From Farysia itapuensis (taxonomy: Eukaryota > Basidiomycota > Ustilaginomycetes > Ustilaginales > Ustilaginaceae): 64,000 nt of DNA. This document shows positions 6,560 through 14,903 of the stretch, piece after piece. The notes under the pieces were generated by a model that saw only the letters and a program-made list of their open reading frames with translations, did not search any database and was not told the DNA's origin. Within the stretch, counting starts at the first letter, position 1, and each line of letters opens with the position of its first letter. The position numbers and the translations under genes were made by a program. The stretch lies in assembly GCA_023212645.1 (NCBI GenBank), contig JALBYC010000017.1:62001-126000 (forward strand), written 5' to 3'.

Positions 6560-8659
6560 CTATCTCTTCCAGCTAGAGTCGCGGTCATCGTCGTATTCTT
6601 CGTCTCCACCGTTGGCGGGGGCTGCTGAATCTGCATTGTTGGTGGCAGAGACGGACGGGACAGCTGAGACAGGCGGTTGAACCCACGACAGCTTGACGCC
6701 GCCAATGCCAGGGATCTCGCTACCAGCTCGGAGAGCTTGTTCTCCGCTTGAGCGAGCTTTGTAGACAACGATCAGATCTTGGCCACCAGCCTCTTCCACA
6801 TTCTCGATCTCGCCAAAGGTGCCAAAGTGGGTTTTGACCTTGTCTTTGTCCGATCCAGGGGGCAAGTCTGCAACTCTGATCCGTGTTGTTCGATTGTCCA
6901 GTCTCAAGCTACGATTGGCTTGAGCTGCGCCACGACCGCGTGTGTATGGCGCAAAGCTACCTCGGCCCCTTGGCACGTATCCGCCTCGACCGCGACCTCG
7001 AGATGCGAAGCCGTCTGCAGGCGTACCTGAACCGTCGATGCCCAAAGAAGCAGCTTCGGCCTTGAGTGCCTCCAGCTTCTTTTTCAGCTCATCAGTAGTG
7101 GACCCGGGCGAAGAGGCTTTCGAATGCAAGTCGAGCTCTCGATCCAATTGCTCTTTTTCGCGCTTTTCCCGTTCTTGTTGCAAGCCTGCGGCTGAGACAT
7201 TGACGCCGCCCTCCTTGGGTGCTGCCTGGAGAGCCTCGACTGCGGCTTTGACCGCCTGGGTAGATGTTTTGATATCGTCACCAAGCTTCTTGAGCTGGGA
7301 CAAAGTCTGCTTCTTATCGTCGGCGGAAAGCGCCTTATCGCCAAATTTGCCCATCAGGGCCTTCTGCTCGGCGAGTTGAGCATCAAGCTGTGCTTGCTTT
7401 GCCTTTTGATCGTCCAGAAGTTTCTTTCTCTCGTCCGACATGCCTGCAGGAGAGGCAGCAGTCGGAGGTCGGGCGTGGTATACATGGGGCGTCTTGCCTG
7501 GCACGAAGTTGGAACTGTGTTTCGGAGGAGTCGACGCCGCGGTCTGTGTCACGGCTGAAGGACCGGCTTCATCCAGTCTCTGGAAGTACACTTTCACGAA
7601 TCGGTTGTCAAAGATCACATCCGGACTTTCGTGGGCCGTTTTAGCTTCGGACGGCTGCGAGTAGCTGACGAGCGCTTTTGAACCAGGCTTGTCTATGCTT
7701 ATGTTGGTTATTGTGCCAAACTTCTTGAAGTACTCGTTGACCTTGATCAGGTCGAGGTGCTCTGCCGGCACGTTCTCGATGACGAGCGTGGTGTTTGATC
7801 GACGAGAAGACTGGAACGTGCCAGGAGGGCCAGCGCCTCTGCCTCGTCCGCGACCTCTCCCTCCGCTGTGTCCACCGTGCTGCGCGAAATGAGGCGCTGA
7901 TGGCGGAGGACCTTCATGACCCTGCGAGGGCCCGCCGAGTCGAGGACCGTCGCCATTGGACGGAGGCATGCCTTGTGACCAGACAGGTGGAGGCATACCG
8001 TACGGCTGGCCCGGGAACATCATGCCGGGAGGTGGCATCTGGTTCATGCCACCAGGACCCGTCATGTTGCCCATTGGGAACGGTCCTCGAGGTGGCTGTT
8101 GCATGCCACCGGGGCTGGAAGTTACATTACTCGAATGCTCAAATTTGCAGCTGGCGCCTCGTGGGCAGAAGCCCATGTTGTGAAAGTCCCGACACATCTG
8201 TTTGCGAGGCTCCCGTCGACCGGCTGGATCTCGAGAGCTATCTGAGCCTTGCGTTCGGAGTCGGGCGCCACCGTCATTTCCTAGACGACGCGCTTGATGA
8301 GGCGGATTCTCCTCTGTGTCATCGTCGTCATCCGCTCGACGCTTGCGCGAGCCTGCAGTCAGATCTGCCGCCTCTGCCACGTCAGATTCTCCCCAGCCTT
8401 CGCCACTGTCCTCTTGTGGCAGGAATGTTTTGTTTGTTAGCGCATTAAAGGTCTTTGCGACAAAGCCTTCGGTCTCGGCTGCCAGGAAGTCTTCCAGCTG
8501 CTCGATTAGTAGCTTTCGAAGTTCGACCTCTGGCGCTTCGTGCTTCAGTAATGCAAGCACATAGTCAGCAAGAACTTCTGGGTCGGCGTCGCAGATGGGG
8601 CCCAACTCGGCCGTCAACCATGCCTTAAGATGATCGTTGTGCGCATCTTCGACAAGCAT
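6560..8659 (-). CDS. RBM26/RBM27-type RNA-binding protein (PWI-like, CCCH zinc finger, RRMs)
   Basis: The 699-aa single-exon product has an N-terminal PWI-like helical domain (residues 1-80), a CCCH zinc finger with C156, C165, C171 and H175, a Pro/Gly/Met-rich linker, and an RRM at about 290-362 (TTLVIENVPAEHLDLIKV...). A charged coiled-coil follows (about 410-540), then RGRG repeats and a second RRM-like domain near 600-670 ending in KLSWVQP. This order matches metazoan RBM26/27 and fission-yeast Rmn1, components linked to nuclear RNA surveillance by the Mtr4/exosome (MTREC/PAXT) system. The role here is inferred from that family. The acidic C-terminus ends YDDDRDSSWKR. The start ATG at 8659 is the first in frame and begins the PWI-like domain. 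Confidence 0.85.
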   Translation of the reverse strand: MLVEDAHNDHLKAWLTAELGPICDADPEVLADYVLALLKHEAPEVELRKLLIEQLEDFLAAETEGFVAKTFNALTNKTFLPQEDSGEGWGESDVAEAADLTAGSRKRRADDDDDTEENPPHQARRLGNDGGARLRTQGSDSSRDPAGRREPRKQMCRDFHNMGFCPRGASCKFEHSSNVTSSPGGMQQPPRGPFPMGNMTGPGGMNQMPPPGMMFPGQPYGMPPPVWSQGMPPSNGDGPRLGGPSQGHEGPPPSAPHFAQHGGHSGGRGRGRGRGAGPPGTFQSSRRSNTTLVIENVPAEHLDLIKVNEYFKKFGTITNISIDKPGSKALVSYSQPSEAKTAHESPDVIFDNRFVKVYFQRLDEAGPSAVTQTAASTPPKHSSNFVPGKTPHVYHARPPTAASPAGMSDERKKLLDDQKAKQAQLDAQLAEQKALMGKFGDKALSADDKKQTLSQLKKLGDDIKTSTQAVKAAVEALQAAPKEGGVNVSAAGLQQEREKREKEQLDRELDLHSKASSPGSTTDELKKKLEALKAEAASLGIDGSGTPADGFASRGRGRGGYVPRGRGSFAPYTRGRGAAQANRSLRLDNRTTRIRVADLPPGSDKDKVKTHFGTFGEIENVEEAGGQDLIVVYKARSSGEQALRAGSEIPGIGGVKLSWVQPPVSAVPSVSATNNADSAAPANGGDEEYDDDRDSSWKR

Positions 8660-9446
8660 ATTGACAGCTTCGGCGCTATAGAATGATGCGCAGCTGCTCC
8701 AACAAGCAACGGCTTTTAGTACTGCACCTGGCTCTACCTACAAGAGAGCACTGGACAGAGAGATGGACAAGAGGATGTGCACATCAAAAGGCAAAAAATG
8801 CGTAATGCGAACAGCACAATGGCATCCAAATGTAAATCACGAATTGAGCGTAACTTCGAAAATTCCAACTTGGGCGCAGCGGGCTACGCGCTACGTACGA
8901 CTAGCGCAGCAGCGATCTCTGAATCGGGGTCCGATAATTTTTGATCAGATGATGGCCTTCTGAGCTCTAACAAGACATGGGCCACAATATAGTCACGTGT
9001 GGAACTATAGTTTTCGATGAGGCATTTCGGTCGAACACATCAGTCGCCCGGGTTGAAATGCAGGCGTCGCTGCTACTCCCCAAGTATTCGAGATTTGAGC
9101 TCTCGACGTTCCTACCACATCACTTCCCTTGACCTCCCCTTCAGAACTATGTAAGTGTTGCCAAACCGCATCGACCAAGCAGAACTTCAGCGCAGCAAGC
9201 AACGTCAGCATGTTCGACGATCGATCACTTCAGAGCGCAGCAGCACACTTCTCTGCTACAGTCAGCGACCTCCGTACATCACGACAATTCTGGACAGCGA
9301 CGAAAGCTGCGTGCTCATCCGAAACAAACGACATGCAAGGTTTGATGCCGTCAACTGTGCTATGCCGCTGAAGTCTGCGGTCATCTCGTAAAGAACACGA
9401 CGAACGCTTTACTGACCTTCTTTTGTTCTACTCACCAGTCCTCAAG
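8660..9446. promoter_or_regulatory. divergent promoter with a leader intron for the eL20 gene
   Basis: This is the region between the RBM26-like and eL20 genes. A pyrimidine-rich tract (about 9120-9140) precedes a GTAAGT donor at 9151. A textbook branch site (TTTACTGACCTT, about 9410-9420) and a CACCAG acceptor ending at 9438 predict a 288-nt intron in the 5' leader, 8 nt before the ATG. Ribosomal-protein genes of basidiomycetes often have an intron at or near the start codon. Confidence 0.6.
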
Positions 9447-9965
9447 ATGACACGGCTCACTGAGTACATGGTGATCGGGCGCCACCTTCCCACCGAGAAG
9501 GAGCCCTCACCTAAGCTCTACCGAATGAGGATCTTTGCCGTCAACAAGTCGGTTGCCGAGTCCCGATTCTGGTACTTCGTTCGACAGCTGCGAAAGATGA
9601 AGAAGGCTACCGGCGAGATTGTTGCCATGCACGCCGTTCACGAGAAGAAGCCGCTCAAGGTCAAGAACTTTGCTGTCTGGCTCCGATACAACTCGCGATC
9701 CGGCACCCACAACATGTACAAGGAGTTCCGCGCTCTCTCGCGTTCCGAGGCTGCCGAGGCTCTGTACCAGGACATGGCTGCCCGACACCGTGCTCGTTTC
9801 GCCTCCATTCACATTCTCAAGATCGCCGAGATCGAGAAGAGCGACGATGTCAAGCGACCTTACATGAAGCAGCTCATGACTCCCGGCCTCAAGTTTCCTC
9901 TGCCCCACCGTCGTCCCCGCCACGTCGGCACCTTTGCCGGCCAGCGCCCCAACACCTTCTACTAA
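9447..9965 (+). CDS. RPL20: 60S ribosomal protein eL20 (L18a/L20)
   Basis: This is a structural protein of the large ribosomal subunit. The 172-aa product starts [20 protein letters not shown], the eL20 signature, and continues through [69 protein letters not shown] and a basic C-terminus ending [17 protein letters not shown]. Length is as in other eukaryotes. Codons are strongly biased toward C-ending forms (GTC, CTC, ATC, AAG), as in highly expressed genes. An in-frame non-ATG extension upstream (9423) lies in the predicted leader intron and is discarded. It is convergent with the E2 gene. Confidence 0.97.
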   Translation: MTRLTEYMVIGRHLPTEKEPSPKLYRMRIFAVNKSVAESRFWYFVRQLRKMKKATGEIVAMHAVHEKKPLKVKNFAVWLRYNSRSGTHNMYKEFRALSRSEAAEALYQDMAARHRARFASIHILKIAEIEKSDDVKRPYMKQLMTPGLKFPLPHRRPRHVGTFAGQRPNTFY

Positions 9966-10311
9966 GCTACTCGTCGCTCATCCAAGCCTGCAGCAATCAT
10001 TCTCCTTTCTTTTCAGCATCGCTTGCTGTTATCCTTTTTGCTGTTTGCGCTGGGTCGTCCAGTGTGTTTCAGCTTACAAAAGACGTAGTCGCCCCCCTTT
10101 TTGCATATGACTACGAAGATTGCCTCGACACATGTGGTCGCTGCTTTCTGGCTTTGCTTTCCTCTCCTCTCTGTACCATCAAGTCGGGTTCTCTGCTCGT
10201 CTCCGAGCATCGCTCTCAATTGCACTCACACATACACACAATCTAAAAGATATGACCACAAATTATGTCTGTGTGAGCGGTAGCAATTGTGTTCAGGTAT
10301 AGATGGTTGTT
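9966..10311. other. convergent 3' intergenic region (eL20 / E2)
   Basis: This 346-bp gap lies between two converging genes and is T-rich near 10010-10080, presumably 3' UTR and polyadenylation signals. There is no gene in it. Confidence 0.5.
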
Positions 10312-10977
10312 TTACAATCGGCGTAGACCTCGCTTAGGAGCTGTCGTTGCGGCTTTCTTGATAGTTTGCGGTGCTTTGCTAGCTGCTGAGTTTATTGATT
10401 CGTCGACAGCAATGGACAAGGCATTTTGTGAGCAAGAGGTCTGCAGCAGATTGCTCGTCGTGTTCTGCACGCTCTTTTCCTCTGGTCCCGCTGGTGCCAT
10501 GTTAAAGGCAGCGGGACGTTTGGACGCATGGACGAAGGTCCACATCTTTGCGGTTTGCGCGTATTCTTCATAGTCTTCCTGTAGCAGTCTTGAAGCCTCA
10601 GGATCTAAGGCGCTGTCCGGGTTTGGGGCAATGAGCAGGCACTTGATAGTGACGAGGATCCGCGCAATTCCATATTCGGGCTTCCAGTCCTTCTTCAAGG
10701 TGGAAACACAGATGTCGCCGGCTTTCGAGACGTTGGGGTGAAAGATCTTTGTGCGGAACTTGCAAGTTGGGGGCACGTTGGGGAAGTCGAGACCCTCAAA
10801 GTCAAAGCTGATTTGAAAGAATCCGTCGCTGTAAGGCGTGCCTGGTGGACCTTGAATCCATCCGCTGAAATTGAGCACATCGGCTTCATCGATCAAAACA
10901 CGAACGCCGTCGGGAGGTGTTTGCTGCAGCGTAATGAGCTCCTTAGTCAGCTTTCGTATCGTGTTTGGCGACACCAT
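10312..10977 (-). CDS. UBE2S-type ubiquitin-conjugating enzyme with APC/C-type tail
   Basis: This is an E2 enzyme that receives ubiquitin from E1 on a catalytic cysteine and passes it on with an E3. The 221-aa single-exon product has the UBC fold in residues 1-150: GPPGTPYSDGFF, the HPN motif at 80-82 (FHPNVSKAGDICV) and catalytic Cys90, then LKKDWKPEYGI and LLIAPNPDSALDPEA. The best family match is UBE2S/E2-EPF (LKRDW and IHPNPESALNEEA in animals). The C-terminal extension of about 70 residues is Ser/Ala/Lys-rich and ends KRGLRRL. In animal UBE2S an LRRL ending docks the E2 on the APC/C for Lys11-chain elongation. That role here is inferred from the conserved tail and length (222 aa in human). 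Confidence 0.87.
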   Translation of the reverse strand: MVSPNTIRKLTKELITLQQTPPDGVRVLIDEADVLNFSGWIQGPPGTPYSDGFFQISFDFEGLDFPNVPPTCKFRTKIFHPNVSKAGDICVSTLKKDWKPEYGIARILVTIKCLLIAPNPDSALDPEASRLLQEDYEEYAQTAKMWTFVHASKRPAAFNMAPAGPEEKSVQNTTSNLLQTSCSQNALSIAVDESINSAASKAPQTIKKAATTAPKRGLRRL

Positions 10978-12452
10978 CCTTGATCAGTGAGATGATGTGA
11001 TGATTTTGAGGCTGTCTGACAGACTGTGTAATGCGATTGGAGGATGTAGAGATGGGACACACGTCGCCAACACAAGCACGAGTAACACTAGCAAACCCCG
11101 CAGGTTTCGTGGTGTTGGTGTTGAACTTCTAATCCGTGGCCTAACATAGCCTGAATGCGGCCTAACACTTATTGCGCAAAAATTCCACGAGCTTACGAGC
11201 CACAATTCGCAGATGTGCAGCTGAGTGACTCCGTCTGCGCACAGACAGGTCGTATTGATCAGCGACAAGCTCAAGACACGATGGCTCCAGCAACATGCAT
11301 CGCGTTGCTTCCGACGGTGTGATTTTCGGAAGGTACGTGATAGACAGGTGCAAGCTTCTGAGCCTTTGCTCTAAAAACTCGGCTCGACAACTCCGAGAAC
11401 GCCAAGTGGGCACACGTCAGAAAAGAGTCCAAGATTTAGCCGAAGAGAATAGCAGTGGCAGCGTGCCGCCACCTGATTCGCTGAGCTCGAGCTTGAGACA
11501 CGACAGACGAGAAACTTTCGCGACGATGCAGGTGACAGCCGTGTCCCAGCCAGAGAATGCAGGGAAGATCGACCAAAAGGGAAAAGGACGGCGAAAGGCC
11601 CGCGGACCTTGGCTCGATCGGGTCCCGGACAAGCACAAGCCCGGTCTGATGGATTTTTTTCTTGCCACGCGCCCGTTACTTTGGTCATGTCAGCCTAGAA
11701 CTTGCCGCGGAACGAAAAAGCATGGCAAAAAAGGACAGATTGGCAAGCTCCGATATTTGCAATCGGAAGTACCGAGCGTGTCGCCCAAGTGCATTGCGTC
11801 TCGCCCGGAGTCAGAGCGTGTTTGAAGCAAGATCGAGGCCGATCCGTGTCGTGTCGTCTTGTGCCTTTTTGGATTGAGCAGAATCGCATGGCTCGGAGGT
11901 AACCCAGCTGTGCAAGGGTCAAATTTGGAACTCCGCCATCGCATGATCAAAATCATGCTCATTTGCGTCGGCTCAGTCCTGTGATGCTCGCTGCCAATCA
12001 CACGCCAAGGCAGGGTGACACGCCTGCAGCCTTGTACCGTAGTGAAGCCTCCTGGCTGTCGAGCTCTTTTTTTCTTGTCCATCCAACTTTTTGGCTGAGC
12101 GCTGCGTTTCGATTCGTGAGTCAAGTTCAGCTTAGGTCCGCCGCGGACCCCTTTCTCCGAGGAGATTTTCAGCTACAAGGGCCTCGCCGCCCTGTGTCTA
12201 CCTCGAACGACCACTGCACATCACTCATCCCATCAATCCCTCTTAAGTCCTCCTTCTCGCCTGTTTACCACCACATCCTGTTCATATCCCAAAGCTGCAC
12301 AAAGCTTGACCCCTGGACGCAAGTCTTCACGCTATAGAGTGCCCTCTACGGCAAACACCACGGCAAACATTACGGCATTCAAACGTCGGCACATGAACTT
12401 CAAGAACACATTTCGTCATTCGTGAATGTTTTGCTAGCATTCGTCACTCAAC
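10978..12452. promoter_or_regulatory. 1.5-kb gene-free intergenic region upstream of two genes
   Basis: This is the longest gap in the window without a supportable gene. Overlapping ORFs of 60-176 codons on both strands (the longest at 11295-11825) lack domains and consistent codon use. From about 12180 to 12340 the plus strand is C/T-rich, fitting a transcribed leader for the gene at 12453. A motif of the form ACGGCAAACA recurs near 12351-12380. A perfect 7-1-7 inverted repeat (GGTCCGC-C-GCGGACC) lies at 12135-12149. Confidence 0.5.
12135..12149. promoter_or_regulatory. GC-rich inverted repeat, possible Zn2Cys6-type operator
   Basis: Seven-base perfect arms flank one central base and contain CGG/CCG triplets, the half-sites read by fungal binuclear zinc-cluster regulators. 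It lies about 300 bp upstream of the ATG at 12453. The site is assigned by pattern only. Confidence 0.2.
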
Positions 12453-14654
12453 ATGACGAGTCTTTTTACTTCATGGATAGGCTCGGGCAAACTGGGTGCG
12501 ACTCCCGAAGCTGAAGAGGTCCTGAATGACGCAGGCACCAGTTCTGCACCAATGTCACCCATCGACCGCGCCACGTCTATGACGCCCAAGGCTCCACTGC
12601 AGTTCAACGTCCAGCCCATGCAGTCTTCTACCCTGCCCGAGCATCACAGGGAGACGTCAGACGCTACTCTTCTCGGCAAGTTTGACACGGACCGCTCCGC
12701 GCAAGAGCATGCATTCGGCAACCCTTCGTCGTCCAGACCAGCAAGCTTGGCAGGCTTTGGCTCCGAGCTGAGTCACGAACAAGCCACGACTTTCAGCTCT
12801 ACCCTTGGAGGCGTTGACAGTGAAGCCGCATGGGGTGAGGCGAACATCGGCTCGACAAAGGGCTCTGCACGGAAGAAGCGCAGAAAGATTGCACCTCCCG
12901 AGCTTTTGGTGATCGTCAAACCGCCTCCCAGCAAGCAGGTCAATCCATACAATCTCCAAATTCAGCTAGTTATGCCACAGCATCACACCAAGCGCGACAG
13001 TTCGGCTCGCAGAGCCTCCCTAGATGCCTCTGTCGCATCCGGCGAGCTACCAGCCAGAGCTTCAACAGAGATTCGCCGCAGAAGCTCCATTGGGTCTACA
13101 CGCTCAGCCGGCTCAGAAGGATCCGTAGCCGCTTCAGTAGCTTCAACCAGCTCCGGACGCAGAGTGACTCCACTCTACAACCTCAACTACCACAACATTC
13201 TCGCAACCACTGTGACAGACGCCGGCACCGACCAGAAAGTCGCCAAGTACATTAAGAAGGGCATCGAGCTTGACGGGTTTGGAACACTAGAGCCGGCAGA
13301 GCTGATAAATGGTGTCAACGATCTAGCCACGCTAGCTCGTGGTGCTCACGATCGCATCGGTGACTCTACCCGGGCTGCACCGTTGAGCAGTCGAGAGGTT
13401 CATTCCAACGGCAGCGCAGAGAACGCCTCTGCGTTTTCAGCACCGTCCAACGACGGGTCGGTACCGCCAAAGGATAGAGTTGCAGAACCGCCGACTTCGT
13501 TCGAGGCCATGACTCCGGAAGCCAGAGGCGTAGAGAGTAATTTGGGCGACAAGCTGTTTAGCAAGTTTAAAAAGCTGTCCTTGAGCGTGAAACCCATACT
13601 GGCGGGCGGGTCTGTCGGCGACGCTTCGTCCGCCTTGTATCGGTCCAATACGGGTGCACCTTCAGTCAACTCGAGCAAACTTGCGACCAATCATGATATT
13701 CCGCAATTGGCTCCTGGAGCCGGTGTGTACGATGGCAAAAGGACGGAAGGCTACTACTGGACCGTACGTCGATGGAATCGACGTCCACAAGATGGGACGC
13801 CTACCACTGCTGACTCTCGTGCCGTAACAACGGCTGAAGGATCGAACCATGTCCTCAACAATGTGTGGAGACGCTTTAATCTGATCAACCGCATGGGAGG
13901 CGTCGAGATGCATCCAGCTGCCAAGGACATTACTGTTCGCTTCGAGTGGTCGCGCAACACGCCAAAGCTTCACCATCGGAACCAGGTAGATGAAGCACAC
14001 GCAAAGATTCGCGCCAGTCGGTCATTGAACGCTTCAAGGACCAGCATCGACAAAGTCGGCAACGGCGAGACTAGCAAACCGAAAACGTCGCTCGCACAAG
14101 TAGGTCAGCAAGACGGCCTACCCACAGCTTCCGTCTCAGCACAGTCCCTCACAGTCGAACCGGAACCCTGGAAACCTGCTTCCCGACGCTCATCTTACAT
14201 TTCTGGCAACGGTCATCGCTCGCCGCGTCGGTCGTTTGACACCTCAGCCGCTGGATCTTCTGTGCCGCACTCGCACGATTCAAATGAGGACTCGGATCCA
14301 GAGGACAGCGAGACGCCTTGGGCCTGTCATTTGGTACTAGGGCCCAACACTCGCATCCCGCTTGGCTCGCTTCTACCAGCGCCACACCATCCCAAACTTG
14401 TCGGACAGCTGGCTGTACCTTTTCCACTTCCCGATCTCAGCGCCACGGGTCTTGGCCCCGACGGAGCAGGCCTGTCACGCGAAGAGTTGAAGGACATTAT
14501 CATTGTCACCTGTCTCCATCTCATTATTCGGGAAAGTTTTGGCGGTCTTGCCAGGCGCAAGAGCAACGGGTCTGTCGAGCCAAGTACCAAGAGTGTCAAC
14601 CCCAATGCAAGCAGTGTGTCGGGATGGAGACTCGCCAACGTGCCCAAGAAGTGA
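12453..14654 (+). CDS. unknown 733-aa protein, basidiomycete-type
   Basis: Not recognised. It is a single exon starting MTSLFTSWIGSGKLG. A basic patch at 140-145 (RKKRRK) could be a nuclear signal. Short ordered-looking blocks sit between Ser-rich disordered stretches: PPELLVIVKPPPSKQVNPYN (149-168), a block around VTPLYNLNYHNILATTV (about 234-250) followed by KYIKKGIELDGFG, an aromatic/basic block with YYWTVRRWNRR and NNVWRRFNLINRMGG (about 433-485), and a C-terminal block (CHLVLGPNTRIPLGSLLPAP, then LAVPFPLPDL and ELKDIIIVTCLHLIIRESFGG). The last contains a hydrophobic helix but no convincing membrane span. RRxSS-type sites suggest kinase targets. Codon use is like the neighbours. A long pyrimidine-rich leader precedes it. 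Confidence 0.8.
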   Translation: MTSLFTSWIGSGKLGATPEAEEVLNDAGTSSAPMSPIDRATSMTPKAPLQFNVQPMQSSTLPEHHRETSDATLLGKFDTDRSAQEHAFGNPSSSRPASLAGFGSELSHEQATTFSSTLGGVDSEAAWGEANIGSTKGSARKKRRKIAPPELLVIVKPPPSKQVNPYNLQIQLVMPQHHTKRDSSARRASLDASVASGELPARASTEIRRRSSIGSTRSAGSEGSVAASVASTSSGRRVTPLYNLNYHNILATTVTDAGTDQKVAKYIKKGIELDGFGTLEPAELINGVNDLATLARGAHDRIGDSTRAAPLSSREVHSNGSAENASAFSAPSNDGSVPPKDRVAEPPTSFEAMTPEARGVESNLGDKLFSKFKKLSLSVKPILAGGSVGDASSALYRSNTGAPSVNSSKLATNHDIPQLAPGAGVYDGKRTEGYYWTVRRWNRRPQDGTPTTADSRAVTTAEGSNHVLNNVWRRFNLINRMGGVEMHPAAKDITVRFEWSRNTPKLHHRNQVDEAHAKIRASRSLNASRTSIDKVGNGETSKPKTSLAQVGQQDGLPTASVSAQSLTVEPEPWKPASRRSSYISGNGHRSPRRSFDTSAAGSSVPHSHDSNEDSDPEDSETPWACHLVLGPNTRIPLGSLLPAPHHPKLVGQLAVPFPLPDLSATGLGPDGAGLSREELKDIIIVTCLHLIIRESFGGLARRKSNGSVEPSTKSVNPNASSVSGWRLANVPKK

Positions 14655-14903
14655 TGGCGCAAACAAGCCGTCTTGCAGCACACCGGCGCAAGCGCTCTAT
14701 TCTCGCACAGCCATCATCTCGCCCTATCTGCGAATAATGATTCTTTATATACCAAGACTCAAAGGTGATGATATGTGATCTAGTGAACATGAGCTGGAGT
14801 GTCCTTTTGTCTGTGATGAGGGAAGCGAGGTGCTGTCAACCGTTTTATCGGATCTCGGATTCAGGCAGAAGTGGGTCTGAATGAGCGAGAGTGCAGCTTT
14901 CCG

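Noticed and set aside
9151..9438. C/D-box snoRNA in the eL20 leader intron
   Set aside because: A TTGATGC and a CTGA occur near 9340-9375 but neither box is canonical and no terminal stem forms.
11295..11825. 176-codon frame in the 1.5-kb gap
   Set aside because: No domain, poor codon use compared with neighbours, overlaps other random frames on both strands.
13825..13860. Second tRNA suggested by a GGATCGAACC B-box-like string on the minus strand
   Set aside because: It is inside a conserved coding frame and no A box or acceptor stem is found at the right distance.
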